Positions 6,220-8,482 of a stretch of DNA of 8,482 nt are shown in pieces. This DNA comes from Leucothrix mucor (GTDB lineage: Bacteria > Pseudomonadota > Gammaproteobacteria > Thiotrichales > Thiotrichaceae): positions 1 through 8,482 of the forward strand of contig DRMS01000477.1 in NCBI GenBank assembly GCA_011322515.1, in the 5' to 3' direction. How positions within the stretch are numbered: the first letter of the stretch is position 1; each line of letters opens with the position of its first letter. A model generated the notes under the pieces. It searched no databases and was not told the DNA's origin. It saw only the letters and a program-made list of their open reading frames with translations. Position numbers and translations under genes: made by a program.

Positions 6220-7737
6220 TTACAGATTTTTCATATTATTTTCCCAAATGATTTTTTGCCATTTTTGCGGCCCTATCTGATGCGCAGAAATGCCTTTAGT
6301 ATCAACGGCAACCGTAACGGGCATATCATTAATTTCAAATTCATAAATAGCCTCCATACCAAGATCAGGGAAGGCAAGCACCTTCGATCCAATAATCGCT
6401 TTTGAGACCAAGTAGGCTGCACCACCAACGGCCATTAAATAACTACTTTTATGTTTTTTAATGGCATCAATCGCTAGCTCTCCTCGCTCTGCTTTTCCAA
6501 TCATCCCCATTAGCCCTGTCTGTTCTAAGATTTTCGGGGTGAATTTATCCATTCGTGTCGCCGTAGTTGGTCCTGCGGGTCCCACCACTTCATCATCCAC
6601 AGGATCAACAGGGCCAACGTAATAAATAAAGCGCCCTTTAAGATCAACAGGCAAAGGCTGACCCTTATCCAATAAATCAATCAGACGCTTATGTGCTGCA
6701 TCCCGTCCTGTTACTATTTTTCCTGATAACAATAACACATCACCTGGTTGCCATTGCTCCATTTTGCCTTGTGTTAAGGTATCCAGATTAACGCGCAACG
6801 CTTGCTCACCCGCCTGATAACTAATATCAGGCCAATCCTTTAAATCAGGTGGTGTTTGCAGAGTAGCCCCTGAGCCATCAAGGGTAAAATGTGTATGCCG
6901 TGTAGCCGCGCAGTTAGGAATCATACACACGGGCAAAGATGCAGCATGGGTTGGATAATCTTTTATTTTCACATCTAAAAGTGTCGTCAAACCACCTAAG
7001 CCCTGCGCACCAATACCAAGATCATTCACCTTTTCCATGATTTCCAAACGTAGCTCTTCTAGGCGATTACTAGCACCACGCTGGCGTAGCTCCTGAATAT
7101 CAATAGGCTCCATTAATGATTGCTTCGCCAGCAACGCCGCTTTTTCTGCTGTACCACCAATACCAATCCCCAAAACGCCAGGCGGACACCAACCAGCCCC
7201 CATCGTCGGTACCGTTTTAACAACCCACTCAACCAAATCATCACTCGGATTCAGCATCACCAGTTTGGCTTTATTTTCAGACCCCCCCCCTTTAGCCGCT
7301 ATTTGCACTTCAAGCTTATCGCCTCTAACCATCTCCACATGGATAACCGCAGGCGTATTATCCCCTGTATTAGTACGATTTCCCGCAGGGTCTTTCAATA
7401 TAGAGGCACGTAATACATTATCACCAAACTGATAGGCTTGGCGCACCCCTTCATTAATCATCTCATCAACACTCAGTTCCGCATCCCACTGTACTTGCAT
7501 ACCGATTTTTAGAAACACAACCACTATGCCCGTATCCTGACACAAGGGACGATGTCCCTCTGCGCTCATTCTTGAGTTAACCAAAATTTGTGTCATCGCA
7601 TCTTTTGCAGCAGGGGATTGCTCCTTTTCCCATGCGCTTGTCATTGCCTGAATAAAGTCTTTTGAATGGTAATAGGAGATAGCCTGTAATGCATCAGCAA
7701 CACTGCTAATTAGGTCTTCTTGTTTAATTATTGTCAT
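6220..7737 (-). CDS. fumA: class I (iron-sulfur) fumarate hydratase
   Basis: The 505-residue enzyme interconverts fumarate and L-malate in the TCA cycle, in the cytoplasm. It belongs to the oxygen-sensitive [4Fe-4S] class I family, not class II FumC. The likely cluster cysteines are C66 (RPLCQDTG), C184 (AGWCPPG) and C276 (IPNCAATRH). Other family blocks are intact: AAKGGGSENK (148-157), GIGIGGTAEKA, GLGGLTTLLDVK, and in the C-terminal swivelling domain GRDAAHKR and YYVGPVDP...VVGPAGPTTATRMDKF. The length fits the Pseudomonas-type single-chain enzyme. The start MTIIKQEDLISSVADALQ fits the family; only a weak GAG precedes it. The gene stands alone, and a family B repeat begins 28 bp upstream of the start codon. 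A run of nine G occurs in the GGG of AAKGGGSENK. Class I enzymes can also act on mesaconate or tartrate, but fumarase is the default reading. Confidence 0.96.
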   Translation of the reverse strand: MTIIKQEDLISSVADALQAISYYHSKDFIQAMTSAWEKEQSPAAKDAMTQILVNSRMSAEGHRPLCQDTGIVVVFLKIGMQVQWDAELSVDEMINEGVRQAYQFGDNVLRASILKDPAGNRTNTGDNTPAVIHVEMVRGDKLEVQIAAKGGGSENKAKLVMLNPSDDLVEWVVKTVPTMGAGWCPPGVLGIGIGGTAEKAALLAKQSLMEPIDIQELRQRGASNRLEELRLEIMEKVNDLGIGAQGLGGLTTLLDVKIKDYPTHAASLPVCMIPNCAATRHTHFTLDGSGATLQTPPDLKDWPDISYQAGEQALRVNLDTLTQGKMEQWQPGDVLLLSGKIVTGRDAAHKRLIDLLDKGQPLPVDLKGRFIYYVGPVDPVDDEVVGPAGPTTATRMDKFTPKILEQTGLMGMIGKAERGELAIDAIKKHKSSYLMAVGGAAYLVSKAIIGSKVLAFPDLGMEAIYEFEINDMPVTVAVDTKGISAHQIGPQKWQKIIWENNMKNL

Positions 7738-7765
7738 TTAACTCATCTCTTTTATGGAAGTGAGC

Positions 7766-7934
7766 CTTTAGGAAGTTTCAAGTAATAAATCTACCCATAA
7801 ATTGTGCTGTTTTTTGTTTCTGATTGGAGCATCTCAAGAAGCACATAGTCGTTCTAAACGACGATTGAGATGATTCAAACAGGGGCAAAAGGGCAAGTAA
7901 GATGGGTAGAATTGTTGCTTGGAACTGCCTAAAG
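7766..7934. repeat. Family B palindromic repeat, copy B1 (complete, beside the transposase gene)
   Basis: The terminal arms 7766-7798 and 7902-7934 pair with five mismatches in 33 positions (ends CTTTAGG/CCTAAAG, inner ends CTACCCAT/ATGGGTAG). The centre folds into TCGTT-CTA-AACGA (7849-7861). The middle shares GATTGGA, CATAGT, TGAGAT and GGCAAGT with B2 in order. It lies 28 bp upstream of the fumarase start and 45 bp downstream of the transposase stop, so it occupies nearly all of that gap. A loose -35-like TTGAAA on the reverse strand (7776-7781) with CATAAA (7751-7756) hints at an outward promoter toward fumarase, but the 19-base spacing is poor. Confidence 0.75.
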
Positions 7935-7979
7935 AACTATGTAAACATCACACCTGATTTAAGGGGGATGACTTGCATT

Positions 7980-8482
7980 TTAACACTCCTTGTTAATTTT
8001 CCTTGGTCGCCCTCGCCTAGAATATCCAACTTTCACTTGTAATAACGCCTCTATTTTATCTCTGAATTTTTTATTACCCAGTGGCGTTCCTGTCTGAGTG
8101 GAATGACGTATTTCAGAAAGCAAATCAGAACCTATCTCCTCACTGAATAAGTCTCGGTAATTCATTTGCCTCGCTTTTTTCGTAGCCCCTAAACGTAAAT
8201 ACAATGAGTGCGCTGAAAGCAATTCATCCCGCGCTCCATAGGCATTAGCAAGATGACTAGACCATAAATAATCCTTACCATCAGACACCATTCCAGCTCG
8301 CACAGGATTCATCTCAATATAACGATAACAAGCTAGCAAGTAATATTCACTATCAATACTACTCGCCTTAAAACGCCCTTCCCAAAGCGTACCACTTTTT
8401 CCATACTTATGATTAAAATAAGGAACATACTTTCTGCCTAATGACTGAGAGAATTTTGAAATATTGGATGGCTTATCGGCAC
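7980..8482 (-). CDS. REP-associated tyrosine transposase (Y1/IS200-like), C-terminal part; 5' end outside window
   Basis: The frame is open from the window edge, so only the last 166 residues are seen. The segment SQSLGRKYVPYFNHKYGKSGTLWEGRFKASSIDS...YYLLACYRYIEMNPVRAGMV is characteristic of Y1-type single-strand transposases of the RAYT group. It is followed by YLWSSHLANAYG and a C-terminal LGNKKFRDKIE...RRGRPRK tail typical of that group. The catalytic tyrosine is probably in the YVPYFNHKY stretch; the HUH metal-binding motif would lie upstream, outside the window. Related enzymes process REP hairpins at single-stranded DNA. The TTG at 8339 is internal to this frame and not the start. The gene is not flanked by typical IS ends; instead complete palindromic element B1 follows directly. 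The visible part has no frameshift or stop. Whether it is active cannot be judged here. Confidence 0.88.
   Translation of the reverse strand, partial: ADKPSNISKFSQSLGRKYVPYFNHKYGKSGTLWEGRFKASSIDSEYYLLACYRYIEMNPVRAGMVSDGKDYLWSSHLANAYGARDELLSAHSLYLRLGATKKARQMNYRDLFSEEIGSDLLSEIRHSTQTGTPLGNKKFRDKIEALLQVKVGYSRRGRPRKINKEC

Noticed and set aside
7980..8339. Short complete transposase gene starting at the TTG at 8339
   Set aside because: The same frame continues upstream to the window edge with conserved family sequence (SGTLWEGRFKASSIDSEYY), so this is an internal codon of a longer, window-truncated gene.

Overview
The window looks like a chromosomal segment of a gammaproteobacterium with fairly AT-rich DNA. 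The evidence is the protein set: a Rep-type helicase, a GyrA that shares residue numbering with the E. coli enzyme around its active site, and an iron-sulfur class I fumarase of the roughly 505-residue Pseudomonas-like type. I cannot place it to genus from sequence alone.

Layout: 1-534 is the 3' end of rep on the + strand. 535-1348 has no gene and is built largely from palindromic repeats. 1349-1693 is a small + strand gene for a single-pass membrane protein of unknown function. It converges on gyrA (1779-4376, - strand), with a 20-bp-stem hairpin between them. 4377-4921 holds the gyrA promoter and a second repeat cluster. 4922-6097 (- strand) encodes an exported protein rich in Met, Asn, Gly, Pro and Trp, with a 43-residue tandem repeat and a duplicated C-terminal helix. 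6220-7737 (- strand) is fumarase. 7766-7934 is a complete copy of one palindromic repeat, and 7980-8482 (- strand, cut by the window edge) is the C-terminal part of a REP-associated (Y1/IS200-like) tyrosine transposase.

The housekeeping genes are ordinary; the repeats are the notable part. I see three families. Family A (about 169 bp, three copies) is a near-perfect palindrome with GGCTACC ends and a core related to CCCTTCGACAAGCTCAGG. Family B (about 163-169 bp, two complete copies and two broken ones) is a palindrome with AGGAAC- or AGGCAG-like ends; one complete copy lies directly downstream of the transposase gene. Family C (two copies) forms hairpins followed by T-tracts at the 3' ends of gyrA and the exported-protein gene, so it probably serves as terminators. 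Families A and B are nested reciprocally: in one place B sits inside A, in another A sits inside B, each near the centre of symmetry of its host, and the third A copy abuts a half-copy of B. No metabolic link between the genes is evident; they look like separately transcribed units with repeats filling most of the larger gaps.
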